Assembly: GCA_038527215.1 (NCBI GenBank) | Contig: JBCBGC010000012.1 | Coordinates: forward strand, 1-64,000 | Source of the DNA: JAWPMV01 sp038527215 | GTDB taxonomy: Bacteria > Bacteroidota > Bacteroidia > J057 | Length of the DNA: 64,000 bases | Direction of reading: 5' to 3' | Shown: positions 9,101 to 17,515 of the stretch, piece after piece | Layout: each line of letters starts with the position of its first letter | Position numbering within the stretch: the stretch's first letter is position 1 | The notes under the pieces: model-generated | The model's database searches: none | What the model was told of the DNA's origin: nothing | The model's input: the letters and a program-made list of their open reading frames with translations, nothing else | Position numbers and translations under genes: made by a program

Positions 9101-9546
9101 GAAGGATATGCGCTATGTAGTGGTATATCTTTTTTTCTTCTTTTTATTCCTTAACCACTTTTTCTTGATAAAAAGTGGTGCAAAAATCAAGACGCTGCTA
9201 ACCGCGCCTCCCCGCTAGCCTGCCCCCGCACCCGAAGCAGCGTCGAAGCCCCGGCGCTCCAGGAAGTTGCATTCATTAATGCTTTGCTGGTACTTTCCTG
9301 CAAGCTTGCAGTCCAGTCTAACAATCCAAGGTAAGCCAATCATCGCAAAAAATAAATAGGGAAGGAAAAGTAGGCTTACAAGCGATTGTATGCATGCATA
9401 ACAAATAAGGCAAGAAAATTTGAGACTTCCCATATTTTCCTGCGAAATCTGAGAGAATTTAGAAGCAGTCTAAATAATTAGGCCTCCAGGCCCAATGATG
9501 GCTTAAGGGGTCTGGGAAAAAGCCTGAAGGTTTTTTTTCAAAAGGC
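9101..9546. other. Gene-poor intergenic stretch with hairpin
   Basis: No convincing gene. A hairpin with arms CCACTTTTT and AAAAAGTGG lies at about 9156-9179, upstream of the 7730-9100 gene. Read on the minus strand, 9120-9230 gives an open peptide containing PLFIKKKWLRN and a lysine run but no usable start, and a 72-residue minus frame (9215-9433) has no coding character. I take it as leader or decayed sequence. Confidence 0.4.
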
Positions 9547-9578
9547 TTGCAGAATACGCGCGAATTATACTACATTTG
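9547..9578 (+). promoter_or_regulatory. Promoter of tRNA-Phe
   Basis: TTG at 9547-9549 (-33 type) and a perfect -7 box TACATTTG at 9571-9578, separated by 21 bases. This matches the Bacteroidota sigma-A pattern TTG-N19-21-TAnnTTTG. The tRNA begins 22 bases downstream. Confidence 0.7.
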
Positions 9579-9600
9579 CCCCACGCTTTTACGCGAGGCT

Positions 9601-9673
9601 GGTGCGGTAGCTCAGTTGGTAGAGCACAGGACTGAAAATCCTGGTGTCGGGGGTTCGATTCCCCCCTGCACCA
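9601..9673 (+). tRNA. tRNA-Phe (anticodon GAA)
   Basis: A complete cloverleaf of 73 bases. The acceptor stem GGTGCGG pairs with CTGCACC (one G-T). The D-loop is TAGCTCAGTTGGTAGAGCA, and the anticodon stem-loop is CAGGA-CTGAAAA-TCCTG, giving GAA. The T arm GGGGG-TTCGATT-CCCCC is intact. The discriminator base is A, and CCA is not encoded. Promoter and terminator flank it directly, so it is a single-gene unit. Confidence 0.96.
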
Positions 9674-9681
9674 CAAGCCAG

Positions 9682-9712
9682 AAAAACCCTCTCCGTTTGG
9701 AGAGGGTTTTTT
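9682..9712 (+). terminator. Intrinsic terminator after tRNA-Phe
   Basis: Stem CCCTCTCC / GGAGAGGG with loop GTTT, preceded by A5 and followed by T6. Nine bases after the tRNA end. The A/T flanks make it potentially bidirectional, so it could also stop the 9750-10325 gene on the other strand. Confidence 0.92.
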
Positions 9713-9749
9713 GTGTTCAATCTTCATCAAAGCTTGCCTGGTGGGCTCC

Positions 9750-10325
9750 CTAGCCCTTCCTACCAAACACCTCCTCCAAGGATTGGGCAATCACTCGGTG
9801 CCCATTGGGCATTACCTCATCATCATAGGCCACATCAAGGGCGTGACTGCAACAGAGGCCAACTTGACGGACAAGTTCATGCTGCCGTTCTTCTTCAGAA
9901 AGCTTTTTCAAATGCTGAAAGTCCCGGTTTTTTAATACTTCTTGTTCGACCAATCGCGGGTAGTGCTCGGTCAGGATAAACCCCTGGCAAGCCCAGCCTA
10001 ACCGGGCCAGCACTAAGTATGGCTTCGGGCCAACCCATATTTTGTTTCTGTGATACCAACAAGACCTGGTCATTTGCAGAATCTCCACCAATTGTGAAGC
10101 CGCAGGCGCTGAAACACAATTTCTGATCAAGCTAACATTAGCTTTGATCTCTTCTTCGGCTAAAAAATCAACCATCTGGTCCTCTACCATTTGCAATGTC
10201 CATTCAAGGCATTGCCTAGGATTCCACGTGGCAAAATGCACCATGACGTGTTCCGTTCTCAGGATCCCATGGCTTTCATAAGCCATGACCATACCTTCCA
10301 ATGCCCTGGACATTTCTTCGTTCAT
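9750..10325 (-). CDS. Unrecognised 191-aa protein downstream of the CHAT/NB-ARC gene
   Basis: 191 residues, ATG start at 10325, no signal peptide or membrane segment. Mostly predicted helical, rich in Trp (5), Cys (5) and His (9), with stretches such as FATWNPRQCLEW, VGLCCSHALD and NGHRVIAQSLEEVF. I do not recognise a family. It lies 65 bases downstream of the CHAT-NB-ARC-TPR gene on the same strand, with no terminator visible between them, so co-transcription is likely. Candidate roles, all inference: protease substrate, inhibitor or co-sensor of that protein. The tRNA terminator lies just beyond its 3' end. Confidence 0.65.
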   Translation of the reverse strand: MNEEMSRALEGMVMAYESHGILRTEHVMVHFATWNPRQCLEWTLQMVEDQMVDFLAEEEIKANVSLIRNCVSAPAASQLVEILQMTRSCWYHRNKIWVGPKPYLVLARLGWACQGFILTEHYPRLVEQEVLKNRDFQHLKKLSEEERQHELVRQVGLCCSHALDVAYDDEVMPNGHRVIAQSLEEVFGRKG

Positions 10326-10390
10326 GGTTTGATTGATACGAATTCAACTATTCATGGGTACCCAAATGAGCAGGCAGAGTTGTACCGAGC

Positions 10391-13300
10391 CTATTCTGAG
10401 GCCTTCAGATCCTCCAAGCGTTCTTTCGCCCTATGCGTATGAGGATGATCAGGTCCCAGTTTATTCAAAAAGGTATCATAAGCTTGATGGATTAAGGCTA
10501 AGGCTTCTTTACGGCGACCTAAATCCTTGTATATCCCGCTTAAGTTGGACCTCCGAATAGCCACCGTTGGATGCTCCTCCCCGAAATGTGATAAGCCTGA
10601 GCTTAAAGCCAATTCCATCAAACTGGCCGCCTCTGCATAACGGCCTAAATCCCGATATACCTGGCTTAGGTTGGACCTCCTGATAGCCACACTCGGATGA
10701 TCCTCCTCAAAATGCGATAAATCCGAGGCTAAGGCCAATTCCAACAAGCCCGCTGCCTCTTCATAACGACCTAAATCCACATAAATCCCACTTAGGTTAG
10801 ACCTCCTAATCGCCACACTCGGATGGTCCTCCCCAAAATGCGATAAGTCTGAGGCTAAGGCTAATTCCAACAAGTCCGCCGCCGCTTCATACCGACCTAA
10901 ATCCTGATAAACCAAGCTTAGGTTAGATCGCCTGATAGCTACACTCGGATGGTCCTCTCCAAAATGCGATAAATCGGAGGCTAAGGCTAATTCCAATAAA
11001 CCAGCCGCCTCTTCGTAACGACCTAAATCCTGATAAATCCCGCTTAAATTGGACCGACGAATCGCCACATTGGGATGATCCTCCCCGAAATGTGATAGGT
11101 CGGAGCTTAAGGCAAATTCCATCAAGCCCGCTGCCTCTTCAAAACGACCTAGGGTCTGATAAATCAGGCTCAAGTTGGACCTACCTACAGCCACATTCGG
11201 ATGGTCCTCCCCGTAATGGGATAGATCGGAGCCTATGGCCAACTCCAACAAACTAGCGGCTTCTTCATAACGCCCTAAATCCGAATAAATCCCGCTTAAA
11301 TTGGACCGACTAACTGCCACGCTTGGATGATCCTCCCCATAATGCGATAAGGCTGAGGCCAGGGCTAATTCCTGTAATCCCGCCGCCGCTTCATAACGCC
11401 CTAAAGATTTATAAATCCCGCTTAAGTTGGACCTCCTAATAGCTACAGTCAGGTGATCCTCTCCAACCTGCGACAAGGCTGAGGCTAAGGCCAACTCCAT
11501 CAAGTCAGCAGCCTCGGTATAGCGACCTAAGTCCTTATACCTAAGGGATAAATGGTTTCTTAAGACATTTATTGGGTGGCTATTTCCTGATATATGAGAG
11601 AGAATTACTTCCCCATAAATGACATAGGGGAACTTATCCACTGGATTATCTTTGGCTTGATCCACCGCTAAAACCCTGCTTGCTCCTTTAATGATTCTAA
11701 TGGTGTTATGTAAGTCTGGCGGGAATTGATACCGCATGACCTCTTGGAGAAGTTGGTGCATCCGATACGTATCACCAACTACTGCCCGGGTGATCCAGCC
11801 TTTTTCCACTAAGCCCATCAGGGCTTTCTCGAACGAAGCCTGCTCATCGTCGGAAATCCCAAATAGTTCCAGCAATAGTTCCCAACTCATCTCTTCTGAA
11901 GGCAAAACGGATAGTTCAATGGCCAATTGCTTCTCCTCCTCGCTCCATTCATCCTTGGCCAGTTCAAAAGCGGCCAGGAGATAGCCATAAACCTCTACCT
12001 CCCGATCACTATGCTCCGTCCAGACCTCATAGCTTAGCTTACTTAGTTCCTTTTTCTCTAGGAGTGCCAGGATCTTTTTGGGGGTGGTAGCTGGGCTTTT
12101 GGCGCAGCAGCGGGCAAAGAGTTCTATGGTCAGGGTATGATAGCCAACCTGGGCCAAAAGGGTCTCGGTATCTTTTTCTTCTCCTTGCTTCGGGAGATAA
12201 TAGTGGGTAAAAAGCTCATAAGCATTCTCTGGGGACAATTCTCCCAGGTTTTTTTTCGCCAGGCCAGGCAGGTCTTTACGAGAGGTGATAAGCACCTGCC
12301 AATGAGGCAACTTTTTTAGGGATGCACGAATTGCCTTGAAGGATAGGCCCACATTATCCAGGACTAGCAGGTTGTTGCCTTTCATGGCCCCTAAAGCACC
12401 CAGGACACGTTGCGCTCTTTGGGAAACGGCTTGTTCCGGATCAAAAGGCAGCTTCAGGTTGTTGAACAAGGTTTGATCTCCCCCGATGGCCTCTTCTGCC
12501 GTCTGGAAGCTTTTCTCTTCGACCTGGTTCTCACTGAGAACCGATACCCAGGCTACGTGGTCAAAACTGCCCAGATGTTTGTACAGGTATTTTGTCGCCA
12601 GGGTGGTCTTGCCCATGCCCCCGATGCCGTTTAAGAGCAGTACGGGTTTCTCTCCTTGCAGCAAGGTTTCCAGTTCGCTGAGCTCTTCTTCCCTTCCCAC
12701 AAAGTTCTGAACCCGGCCTGGGAGATCATTGAGAATGGTGGGGAAATCATCCAGTTTAGGCGGAGCGCCATCTGCTAGCTTCCAATCTAAGATCTCCTCA
12801 TCCAGGTGAAAGAGACCCCAAGCTTCATCATCCACCGTTCCCTCAGTTTCTTCCCTAAAAAGGTCTCGATAGATGTGGGGTTGGGTTTTATTACCAGGAA
12901 TAATGGCCTTGGCTTTAAGAAACGCACTTTTCAAGCTGTCCCCAACTACAAAGGAATCATAAAAAACCGCAGAAAACTCACGGGCAATTGTATCCGGCAC
13001 CCTAAGATTCGTAGCAATGATGGCCCTCACCCCGATTGCTTGAAGGGCTTTCACATGCCCGCGGGTGGCACAGGCATTCAGGAATACCAATTTCAGATTG
13101 GGTTCGGTCCCTAAAAAGGCCTGCAAATCGGATTTATGGAAAGGAATGAGCTTGCCTTCGGAATCTGCAAACTGAAGGTTAGCGCCCTCATTATGGCCGG
13201 AAAAGTGAAAGATGGAGAGCGACGATTTGAACTTATTCAAATCCCGGTTGAGCTTCCTCGGCTCCGAAGTAGCGGCCGTGTAGAAGTTGCCCCAGCCCTT

Positions 13301-13417
13301 TTTCCAATAGTCAATCAGAATGGACTGCAATTCATCCTGCTCTGGACGCAGGGCCTCCAATGGCTTACCGTGTAAGTCATCTGAAAAAGTCAGAAAAATG
13401 ACAGCTCGCTGGGACAA
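10391..13417 (-). CDS. CHAT protease - NB-ARC ATPase - TPR protein (STAND architecture)
   Basis: About 1008 residues from TTG 13417; the frame is open to a TTG at 13507 with a stop just before it, and no ATG is available. 13417 is preferred: AAGGA precedes it and the CHAT fold begins at once (LSQRAVIFLTFSDD). The CHAT (caspase-like) domain has catalytic His75 in FHFSGH and Cys116 in FLNACATRG. The NB-ARC domain has P-loop GIGGMGKTT (about 264-272), Walker B LLVLDNVG and sensor ITSRK. The C-terminal part (about 630-1008) is nine 42-residue TPR-like repeats of the kind LGRYEEAAGLLELAL. In STAND proteins the repeats sense a trigger, the ATPase oligomerises and the effector domain is switched on; here the effector is a protease. 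A defence or cell-death role is inference from architecture. It lies in an accessory block beside tRNA-Phe. Confidence 0.92.
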   Translation of the reverse strand: MSQRAVIFLTFSDDLHGKPLEALRPEQDELQSILIDYWKKGWGNFYTAATSEPRKLNRDLNKFKSSLSIFHFSGHNEGANLQFADSEGKLIPFHKSDLQAFLGTEPNLKLVFLNACATRGHVKALQAIGVRAIIATNLRVPDTIAREFSAVFYDSFVVGDSLKSAFLKAKAIIPGNKTQPHIYRDLFREETEGTVDDEAWGLFHLDEEILDWKLADGAPPKLDDFPTILNDLPGRVQNFVGREEELSELETLLQGEKPVLLLNGIGGMGKTTLATKYLYKHLGSFDHVAWVSVLSENQVEEKSFQTAEEAIGGDQTLFNNLKLPFDPEQAVSQRAQRVLGALGAMKGNNLLVLDNVGLSFKAIRASLKKLPHWQVLITSRKDLPGLAKKNLGELSPENAYELFTHYYLPKQGEEKDTETLLAQVGYHTLTIELFARCCAKSPATTPKKILALLEKKELSKLSYEVWTEHSDREVEVYGYLLAAFELAKDEWSEEEKQLAIELSVLPSEEMSWELLLELFGISDDEQASFEKALMGLVEKGWITRAVVGDTYRMHQLLQEVMRYQFPPDLHNTIRIIKGASRVLAVDQAKDNPVDKFPYVIYGEVILSHISGNSHPINVLRNHLSLRYKDLGRYTEAADLMELALASALSQVGEDHLTVAIRRSNLSGIYKSLGRYEAAAGLQELALASALSHYGEDHPSVAVSRSNLSGIYSDLGRYEEAASLLELAIGSDLSHYGEDHPNVAVGRSNLSLIYQTLGRFEEAAGLMEFALSSDLSHFGEDHPNVAIRRSNLSGIYQDLGRYEEAAGLLELALASDLSHFGEDHPSVAIRRSNLSLVYQDLGRYEAAADLLELALASDLSHFGEDHPSVAIRRSNLSGIYVDLGRYEEAAGLLELALASDLSHFEEDHPSVAIRRSNLSQVYRDLGRYAEAASLMELALSSGLSHFGEEHPTVAIRRSNLSGIYKDLGRRKEALALIHQAYDTFLNKLGPDHPHTHRAKERLEDLKASE
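10394..11530 (-). repeat. In-frame 126-bp tandem repeats coding the TPR array
   Basis: Eight full 126-base units (42 codons) plus a degenerate ninth. Each begins with the codons for L-G-R and contains SNLSxIY and GEDHPxVAI. Protein copies 5 to 8 are nearly identical, while the DNA copies differ at many third positions. The array is thus under protein-level selection rather than freshly duplicated. Confidence 0.9.
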
Positions 13418-13502
13418 GATGTTTTCCTTATGCTTTGCTATAAGGTAAGCAATCCTTCCGGGGAATGAAATAGTGGAAAACCATGGAGTTTTTGAGTAAA
13501 GG

Positions 13503-13755
13503 CTCAATTATGAATTGAGTCGAAAACCCGGAACTTTGTTTCAATCATTACAACACCAAAGCCCAGGCAATATACAACTAACCATCAACGAGATATAGAC
13601 AGAGGGATGTTTCCCCATCGGGAGATCCCCAATCCACCCCTATTGCTTTTAATAAAGAGCTAGCTGCCGGGGATGGGTTAATCCTTTTTATGAAGGGTAT
13701 TAAAAGTCATTCCATTTCTGGATTTGATCACAATTTCATCTTTGATCACTTTCCA
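13503..13755. other. Intergenic spacer upstream of the CHAT gene
   Basis: Contains a short hairpin CTCAATT-ATG-AATTGAG at 13503-13519 directly at the beginning of the open CHAT frame. It could be part of the leader or a regulator site. The rest (to 13755) is AT-rich with no gene that I can support. Confidence 0.35.
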
Positions 13756-14030
13756 TCATTTCGGGATGGAAATATCAGCATCATAGCCGTTTAAGGTTAT
13801 TTTCCCCTTTTTCATTTCCCAGGTTCCGCTCACCGAAATTTTATCTAATACGTCTGAATGGTCTTGGTAGTAAAAACGAGCATCGTCATGAAGGACGAGG
13901 GCTATTTGTGAGGGGTCATCCGACCTAAACCCATAGGTTACCACAACATCATTGACCGGTGGAGCCGAAAAAGCGATCGCGCTCCAAAGGATTATAAAAG
14001 AGATAGTGAACCTAAAAAAAATGCATGCAT
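13756..14030 (-). pseudogene. Small secreted protein with frame broken in an A8/T8 tract
   Basis: The frame from 13944 downward codes a 62-residue stretch (DDPSQIALVLHDDARF ... NGYDADISIPK). Upstream in the same frame the sequence reads as a signal peptide (RFTISFIILWSAIAFSAPP), but it has no start before a stop. An ATG at 14030 begins MHAFF in the neighbouring frame. One extra base in the homopolymer (A8 on the plus strand, 14014-14021) would join them into a ~91-residue exported protein with a perfect signal peptide. So it is either a real frameshift, a phase-variable tract or a sequencing error. Function unknown; the mature part looks like a small beta-rich domain. Confidence 0.6.
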
Positions 14031-14126
14031 AATTTTTAGATTAGTTTATTCCGCTCAACTTACGAAAGTTGAGCAGCAAGTACTTGTTTTGGGGCTGCCA
14101 TCTCTACATTCATTTTTAAAAGGGGA

Positions 14127-14816
14127 TTATTTTCCGTCCACTGTAAACAGCCTTTTTTTCATTTCTATATAGGGCAAGAACATACACGTTCTGTCCTCTA
14201 CTTTAAGGAGGACCTTGTTTCCGGTGAGAAACATATAATTATCTGTGGTCGTGCATCCTCCTGGAAATTGCTTAATTAATCGGACCTTTTGTTCAAACTC
14301 GACCAGACAGTCCCATTCTTCTTTGGATAAGGTTTTCCGCTGAATGTTATAGGAATAGTCTATCAGCGTAGCATAGATTTTCGCGTCTCGGTAAGACAAG
14401 CTCAACTGCTCCTCTATCTCGTGGTAACGTCCTCTGGATTTGAAGTTGATATCAATCCTCTTATTTTCTTCTAAAGAGCCTATTAAGGTTTTTTCTCCAG
14501 TATTTACAAAACCATTCACACATATTTTCAGGGAGTTCATGGACGGGGATAAGCTGTGCTCTTGCTTAACGATCTGATTGTATTGATTTTCAAAAGTAAT
14601 GGTATACTTACCTAGCTTTAAGTCATGTAGGAGCAACTTGCCAGATTCCATGGTTTGTATAGGTACCAGGGAATTTCCGCGAAAAACCTCTAGCTTAGAA
14701 AGGTACATTGCCTTCCGGTCAAGTTCACAATCCCAAGGAATCAACTCGAGGCTAAAGGCAGAAGACGAAGTTTGCAGACAAAGGCAAAACAAGAGAATAG
14801 AAAGACAATGTTTCAT
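14127..14816 (-). CDS. Secreted protein of unknown function
   Basis: 229 residues with a clear signal peptide (MKHCLSILLFCLCLQTSSSAFS). The mature part has four spaced cysteines (WDCELD, LKICVNG, PGGCTTT, RTCMFL) and mixed alpha/beta character. One segment (KLLLHDLKLGKYTITFENQYN) resembles a carboxypeptidase-regulatory or SpaA-like beta-sandwich ('G-x-Y-T-I-T-F'), but this is weak. It lies next to the broken small secreted gene on the same strand, in the AT-richer part of the accessory block. No family recognised; ATG start at 14816. Confidence 0.62.
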   Translation of the reverse strand: MKHCLSILLFCLCLQTSSSAFSLELIPWDCELDRKAMYLSKLEVFRGNSLVPIQTMESGKLLLHDLKLGKYTITFENQYNQIVKQEHSLSPSMNSLKICVNGFVNTGEKTLIGSLEENKRIDINFKSRGRYHEIEEQLSLSYRDAKIYATLIDYSYNIQRKTLSKEEWDCLVEFEQKVRLIKQFPGGCTTTDNYMFLTGNKVLLKVEDRTCMFLPYIEMKKRLFTVDGK

Positions 14817-14915
14817 GGGTAAGAAAGGTTAAAACGGGGTGTGCTTAATTTGATATAAGATACGCCCATTCCTCTTCTCTTTTCAGGAAAATATATTTGC
14901 TTTTTGATAGTAAAG

Positions 14916-15626
14916 CTACCCACAACCCGCCATCTCCCCACCAGGATTCCACACCATCCCTAACCCCCGCCACACCAACCAGCCCCCCAGCACCAACATC
15001 GCCCCGCGCATCAGCATGGGACTCCATTGACGGAGCTTCCCGGGCATGGCCGCTTGCGCGCCTAGCAACACGCCCAAGGCAGGTAAGGTGCCCAGGCCGA
15101 AACTGAGCATATAAAGCGCACCAGCCTCTACCCTACCCTGCACGGCCGCTCCGGCCAGAGCGATGTAGACCATGCCGCAAGGCAAGAGGCCGTTGAGGAA
15201 GCCGAGTTGAAAAAGGGCAGGCAGGCGGTTTTCCTTGAGGTTGCGGGCGGCGGTGCCCTGCCATTTCATCCAGTAGGGACGGAACCAGGCAGGCAGTTTT
15301 TGATCGGGTTGGAGGCCGAGCACACCCAGGGTGAGTAGCACCAGGCCTGCCAAGACAGACAAGCCTTGAGACCAGGGCGTCCATCCCCCTCCCCAGCCGA
15401 TCACGCCAACCAAGCCTCCGAGTAGCCCATAGGTCATCAGCCGCCCGAATTGGTAGGTACCTCTGCCCAGCCAGCGCTGCCAGCTCGGGCCCTGGCCTAC
15501 GGGTACGGCCAGCATGAGCGGACCGCACATGACTACGCAGTGCAGGCTGCCGGTCAAGCCCAGCAGGAAAGCGGAAGCCAACCAGGTCCAGTTCTCTGGG
15601 GTCGATATGGCGGTGAGCCAAGTCAT
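14916..15626 (-). CDS. SafE/TauE-like (UreH/DsbD-type) membrane protein of the cbb3 cluster
   Basis: 236 residues, six or so membrane segments. The paired motifs GLTGSLHCVVMCGPL and NGLLPCGMVYIAL are the Cys-containing repeats of the UreH/DsbD_2-like transmembrane family (often annotated sulfite exporter TauE/SafE). In Bacteroidota this gene regularly closes cbb3 oxidase clusters and is thought to act in metal or thiol handling during oxidase assembly. Its ATG (15626) abuts the stop of ccoH (15627-15629), so the two are translationally linked. The usual C-terminal heme or thioredoxin fusion is absent. Confidence 0.82.
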   Translation of the reverse strand: MTWLTAISTPENWTWLASAFLLGLTGSLHCVVMCGPLMLAVPVGQGPSWQRWLGRGTYQFGRLMTYGLLGGLVGVIGWGGGWTPWSQGLSVLAGLVLLTLGVLGLQPDQKLPAWFRPYWMKWQGTAARNLKENRLPALFQLGFLNGLLPCGMVYIALAGAAVQGRVEAGALYMLSFGLGTLPALGVLLGAQAAMPGKLRQWSPMLMRGAMLVLGGWLVWRGLGMVWNPGGEMAGCG

Positions 15627-16073
15627 CTAAGGAAGAATCAGGGTCTTTTCGATGGCATACCGACGCCCTTCAGCTTGCCAGTCCAGTTTTACTTTCCAAT
15701 AGCCCGGAGCCAGTTCGCCCACGCCCCATTTGAGCGCGGCAGCCGCAGGACCAGCTAACATCGTTTCCTGGTCCCAATCCGCATTGGAAGGGCGGTAAAG
15801 GTGGACCTGGGCGATGATTTCGCCTTCCTGACTGGGAAAGAAAAATTGCAATTCCTGCCCTTCATAACGGATATCCACGCTTTCTTTCAATTCCAGGGCA
15901 GCTTTTTGAGCCAGTTGCATAGCGTCTACTTCTTGTTCTGCCTCATAATAGTCTGCTCGTACCAAATCAAAATTCTGGTAGGTAGAAGCGATCACCATGG
16001 TGAGCAAGGCCACCACGAAGGTCCCATAAAACAGACCGATTTTTTGTCCCCAGTTTAAGTTTACATACATCAT
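15627..16073 (-). CDS. ccoH: FixH/CcoH-type cbb3 oxidase assembly protein
   Basis: 148 residues from the ATG at 16073, which overlaps the ccoG stop as ATGA (translational coupling). One N-terminal membrane anchor (GLFYGTFVVALLTMVIAST) is followed by a periplasmic beta-rich domain with QNFDLVRADYYEAE and LAPGYWKVKLDWQAEG, typical of FixH. It helps assemble the cbb3 terminal oxidase, probably with the copper ATPase CcoI. The frame is open further upstream, but that part overlaps ccoG and has no FixH character. Confidence 0.85.
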   Translation of the reverse strand: MMYVNLNWGQKIGLFYGTFVVALLTMVIASTYQNFDLVRADYYEAEQEVDAMQLAQKAALELKESVDIRYEGQELQFFFPSQEGEIIAQVHLYRPSNADWDQETMLAGPAAAALKWGVGELAPGYWKVKLDWQAEGRRYAIEKTLILP

Positions 16074-17488
16074 GGTGCCATAAAATAAGTTTGTACTTCG
16101 TCCAGGAGCTGCGTTCCATCCCAGAATTGGAGTTTGATTTTTTGTTTGCGATCCGGGAGCGCACACCGCGGAATATCCACGAAAAAAGCGCCCTTGAACA
16201 TGCCTTGCGCAGGGACCGCCTGTTGTTGCCCAACCCATCTTATGCTGCCCGTATCCGGCGAGATCAGACGAATCTCCAATTGATAAGCCTCGGCTCGTTT
16301 GTTGACCAATTGCAGGTTGTAGAGGTTGGCGATCTGCCCATCCTCCGTGCGCTGGTACAGCATGCCGGGGGTCCGAAGGACGGTGGCTTCTACTTCAGAG
16401 CGGGAAGCCAGAGAAAAGCCCGTGATGCCCATAAGGACAACCAGGACTGCCGTATACGCCATGATGCGCGGCGTAAATCGGAAAGGCTGCTGGTGCGCAA
16501 TGCCGTTATAAGAAGCGAAGCGGATCAAACCTTTGGGCCGTTTGATTTTTTCCATCACGGTATCACAGGCATCTATACAAGCCGTGCAGTTCACACATTC
16601 CATTTGGGTGCCATGGCGAATATCAATGCCGGTAGGACAAACCTGCACACAGAGTTTGCAGTCAATACAATCGCCCAGTTTCTGTTCTGCCGGTTGGTTT
16701 TTCTTCTTGCGTCCCCGGGGTTCCCCTCTTAGCCAATCATAGGCAATCACGATGGAATCTTTTCCCAGCAATACGCCCTGCAAGCGCCCATAGGGACAGA
16801 CCGCAATACAAGCCTGTTCCCGGAAGTAGGCAAAAACAAAGAAGAACAAGCCAGAGAAAATCATGGCAAAGGTGAATTGACCAAAATTTGCCAGGGGACT
16901 ATGAGTCAGCATGTCCCAGACCGCCTGCCAACCATTCAGGTAGGCCATGACGGTATGTCCGATGAGCAGGGAGATCAGGGCAAAAATGGACCATTTGGCG
17001 GCTCTTTTGCCGATTTTGTGCATATCCCAATCAGCCTCACTTAATTTCTTCTGCTGTTGGGCACTGCCTTCAATCCAATATTCAATGCGCCGGAACACCA
17101 TTTCCATGAAGACCGTTTGGGGACAGACCCATCCACACCATATCCGCCCGTAGACCACCGTAAATAGGACGATGAAGACGAACAGCGTCAGCATGGCCAG
17201 CGCAAACAGATAAAAATCCTGGGGCCAGAAGATCATGCCAAACAGGATGAACTTCCGCTCCAGGATATTAAACAGAAATAAAGGCTGCCCACCTATGGTC
17301 AGGAATGGGCCGACGAAAAATAAGGTCAGCAGGAGCGCACTGAGGCGTTTGCGCCAGGTGTAGTAAATACCCTTGGGCTCCTTGGGAAAAATCCAGCGTC
17401 TCTTTCCCTCTTCATCTACGGTGGCAATGGTATCCCGGAACGCATCCGGGTCCAGCATCTCGTAATCTATTTCTTGATTCAGCGGCAT
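16070..17488 (-). CDS. ccoG: CcoG cupric reductase / cbb3 accessory ferredoxin protein
   Basis: 472 residues, the usual length of CcoG/RdxA/FixG. About five membrane segments, the WCGWVCPQTVFME motif, an EQACIAVCPYGRLQG motif, then two ferredoxin motifs (CIDCKLCVQVCPTGID and CVNCTACIDACDTVM). A C-terminal Ig-like FixG domain follows. CcoG reduces Cu(II) to Cu(I) for the cbb3 copper centre. Position between ccoP (28 bases upstream) and ccoH (4-base overlap) fits the classic ccoNOQP-ccoGHIS order, here with ccoI and ccoS moved to the front. Confidence 0.94.
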   Translation of the reverse strand: MPLNQEIDYEMLDPDAFRDTIATVDEEGKRRWIFPKEPKGIYYTWRKRLSALLLTLFFVGPFLTIGGQPLFLFNILERKFILFGMIFWPQDFYLFALAMLTLFVFIVLFTVVYGRIWCGWVCPQTVFMEMVFRRIEYWIEGSAQQQKKLSEADWDMHKIGKRAAKWSIFALISLLIGHTVMAYLNGWQAVWDMLTHSPLANFGQFTFAMIFSGLFFFVFAYFREQACIAVCPYGRLQGVLLGKDSIVIAYDWLRGEPRGRKKKNQPAEQKLGDCIDCKLCVQVCPTGIDIRHGTQMECVNCTACIDACDTVMEKIKRPKGLIRFASYNGIAHQQPFRFTPRIMAYTAVLVVLMGITGFSLASRSEVEATVLRTPGMLYQRTEDGQIANLYNLQLVNKRAEAYQLEIRLISPDTGSIRWVGQQQAVPAQGMFKGAFFVDIPRCALPDRKQKIKLQFWDGTQLLDEVQTYFMAP

Positions 17489-17515
17489 GAGTAAAAGGAT
17501 TGGGGGCAGATCTAC

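Noticed and set aside
9215..9433. 72-residue minus-strand frame between the HdrE-like gene and tRNA-Phe
   Set aside because: No convincing start context or codon pattern; the translation looks like read-through of non-coding sequence.
9601..9673. tRNA-Phe as an integration (att) site for the accessory block
   Set aside because: I found no second copy of the tRNA 3' end in the window and no integrase gene.
10394..11530. Regular 126-base periodicity that could suggest a CRISPR or minisatellite
   Set aside because: Perfectly in frame, codes for TPR units, no spacers.
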